Assembly (NCBI GenBank): GCA_958418815.1
Contig: CATZGB010000020.1
Location: forward strand, 1-52,402
DNA from: an uncultured Bacteroidales bacterium
GTDB lineage: Bacteria; Bacteroidota; Bacteroidia; Bacteroidales; Muribaculaceae
Direction: 5' to 3'
DNA length: 52,402 nt
The notes below the pieces were generated by a model that saw only the letters and a list, made by a program, of their open reading frames with translations, was not told where the DNA came from and made no database searches. This document shows positions 52,054-52,402 of the stretch, piece by piece. The position numbers were made by a program, and so were the translations under genes. Position 1 is the first letter of the stretch. Each line of letters begins with the position of its first letter.

Positions 52054-52308
52054 GGAAATCTGCGTATCTGCGGTATCTGCGTGAGTTTCCCCCTCTCTCA
52101 TTGGCCCACTATACCTCACTCCGTGTTCTTTCTCGAAAAGGTCTCACGCAGATACCGCAGATACGCAGATTTCTCGCAGATAATATGGGTCGCTCCGCTC
52201 CCGGGAAGGCTCGCAGATTACACGGATTACACAGGATTCACGAATTTCACGAATAGGGGCAGCGATGCATCCGGATGGCTTCTGTGTAATCTGTGGAATC
52301 TGTGAGCC
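52054..52308. repeat. Composite intergenic inverted-repeat element, right copy
   Basis: The same architecture as at 71-345. The first inverted repeat has perfect 31-base arms at 52,055-52,085 and 52,143-52,173 around a 57-base spacer of unrelated sequence. The second has 27-base arms at 52,208-52,234 and 52,282-52,308 (about 23 of 27 matching). GGGAAGGCTC recurs at 52,203-52,212, and the 17-base box at 52,188-52,204 is the inverse of that at 71-87 (16 of 17). In the first repeat the arm core reads GCGGTATC where the left copy has GCGCAATC, and both arms change together. The rest of 51,949-52,402 holds only the terminator and the promoter box at the end. Confidence 0.8.
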
Positions 52309-52369
52309 AATCCCCGCCAATCCCACAAATCTTGTCTCACCCTAATCATGGGTCAGCTGCAAACCCCGG

Positions 52370-52402
52370 TTGTTAAAATATGCGCAAAGATATGTAACTT
52401 TG
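52370..52402 (+). promoter_or_regulatory. Promoter for a gene beyond the window
   Basis: TTG (52,370-52,372) and TAACTTTG (52,395-52,402, the last eight bases) fit the Bacteroidota promoter pattern with a spacing of 22. The gene it drives lies outside the window. Confidence 0.5.

Overview
The window comes from a Bacteroidota genome, most likely order Bacteroidales and by inference a GC-rich gut lineage such as Muribaculaceae. The evidence is two type IX secretion (T9SS) components (PorZ and PorV), secreted proteins with T9SS-type C-terminal domains, a SusD-like protein, a fused SecDF, the order secY-map-infA-rpmJ, and repeated Bacteroidota-type promoter motifs (TAnnTTTG, sometimes with TTTG about 20 bases upstream). 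Most genes are GC-rich by eye; two blocks (about 9,700-13,185 and 16,340-17,930) are clearly AT-rich.

Layout. 1-412: an intergenic composite inverted-repeat element. 413-6,870: minus-strand genes for a histidine acid phosphatase, two secreted proteins of unknown role (one with a T9SS-type C-terminus), a membrane-anchored TPR/AraC regulator and an S1/P1 nuclease. 7,060-9,687: argS and a BI-1 family membrane protein. 9,716-13,876: an AT-rich stretch with an acyltransferase-3 protein, rdgB and most of porZ; composition changes sharply inside porZ. 13,883-16,340: a small unknown gene, porV and ispF. 16,396-17,835: an AT-rich polytopic membrane protein.

17,936-39,268 is the long minus-strand str/S10/spc/alpha cluster: rpsL, rpsG, fusA, rpsJ, rplC, rplD, rplW, rplB, rpsS, rplV, rpsC, rplP, rpmC, rpsQ, rplN, rplX, rplE, rpsN, rpsH, rplF, rplR, rpsE, rpmD, rplO, secY, map, infA, rpmJ, rpsM, rpsK, rpsD, rpoA, rplQ. 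It is interrupted between rplE and rpsN by a gene for an exported protein with a carboxypeptidase-regulatory-like domain. A strong intrinsic terminator lies just after rplE and a candidate promoter drives the inserted gene, so the cluster looks split into two transcription units. Several spacers in this cluster are unusually long (100-330 bases) and rich in inverted repeats.

39,650-47,817 (plus strand): a PepSY-like periplasmic protein, an outer-membrane barrel candidate, dnaX (apparently leaderless), secDF and recA. 48,001-51,948: a two-gene operon with an unusual in-frame chimera (a small N-terminal module, a SusD-like core and a long beta-rich C-terminus) and a T9SS-type secreted protein sharing the N-terminal module; no SusC is present. 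51,949-52,402: a strong terminator, a second copy of the composite inverted-repeat element, and a promoter motif in the last eight bases.

The most interesting items are the split spc operon, the SusD chimera with its paired small partner, the two composite repeats with compensatory base changes, and the composition break inside porZ. All function calls rest on reading motifs by eye; no database search was run.
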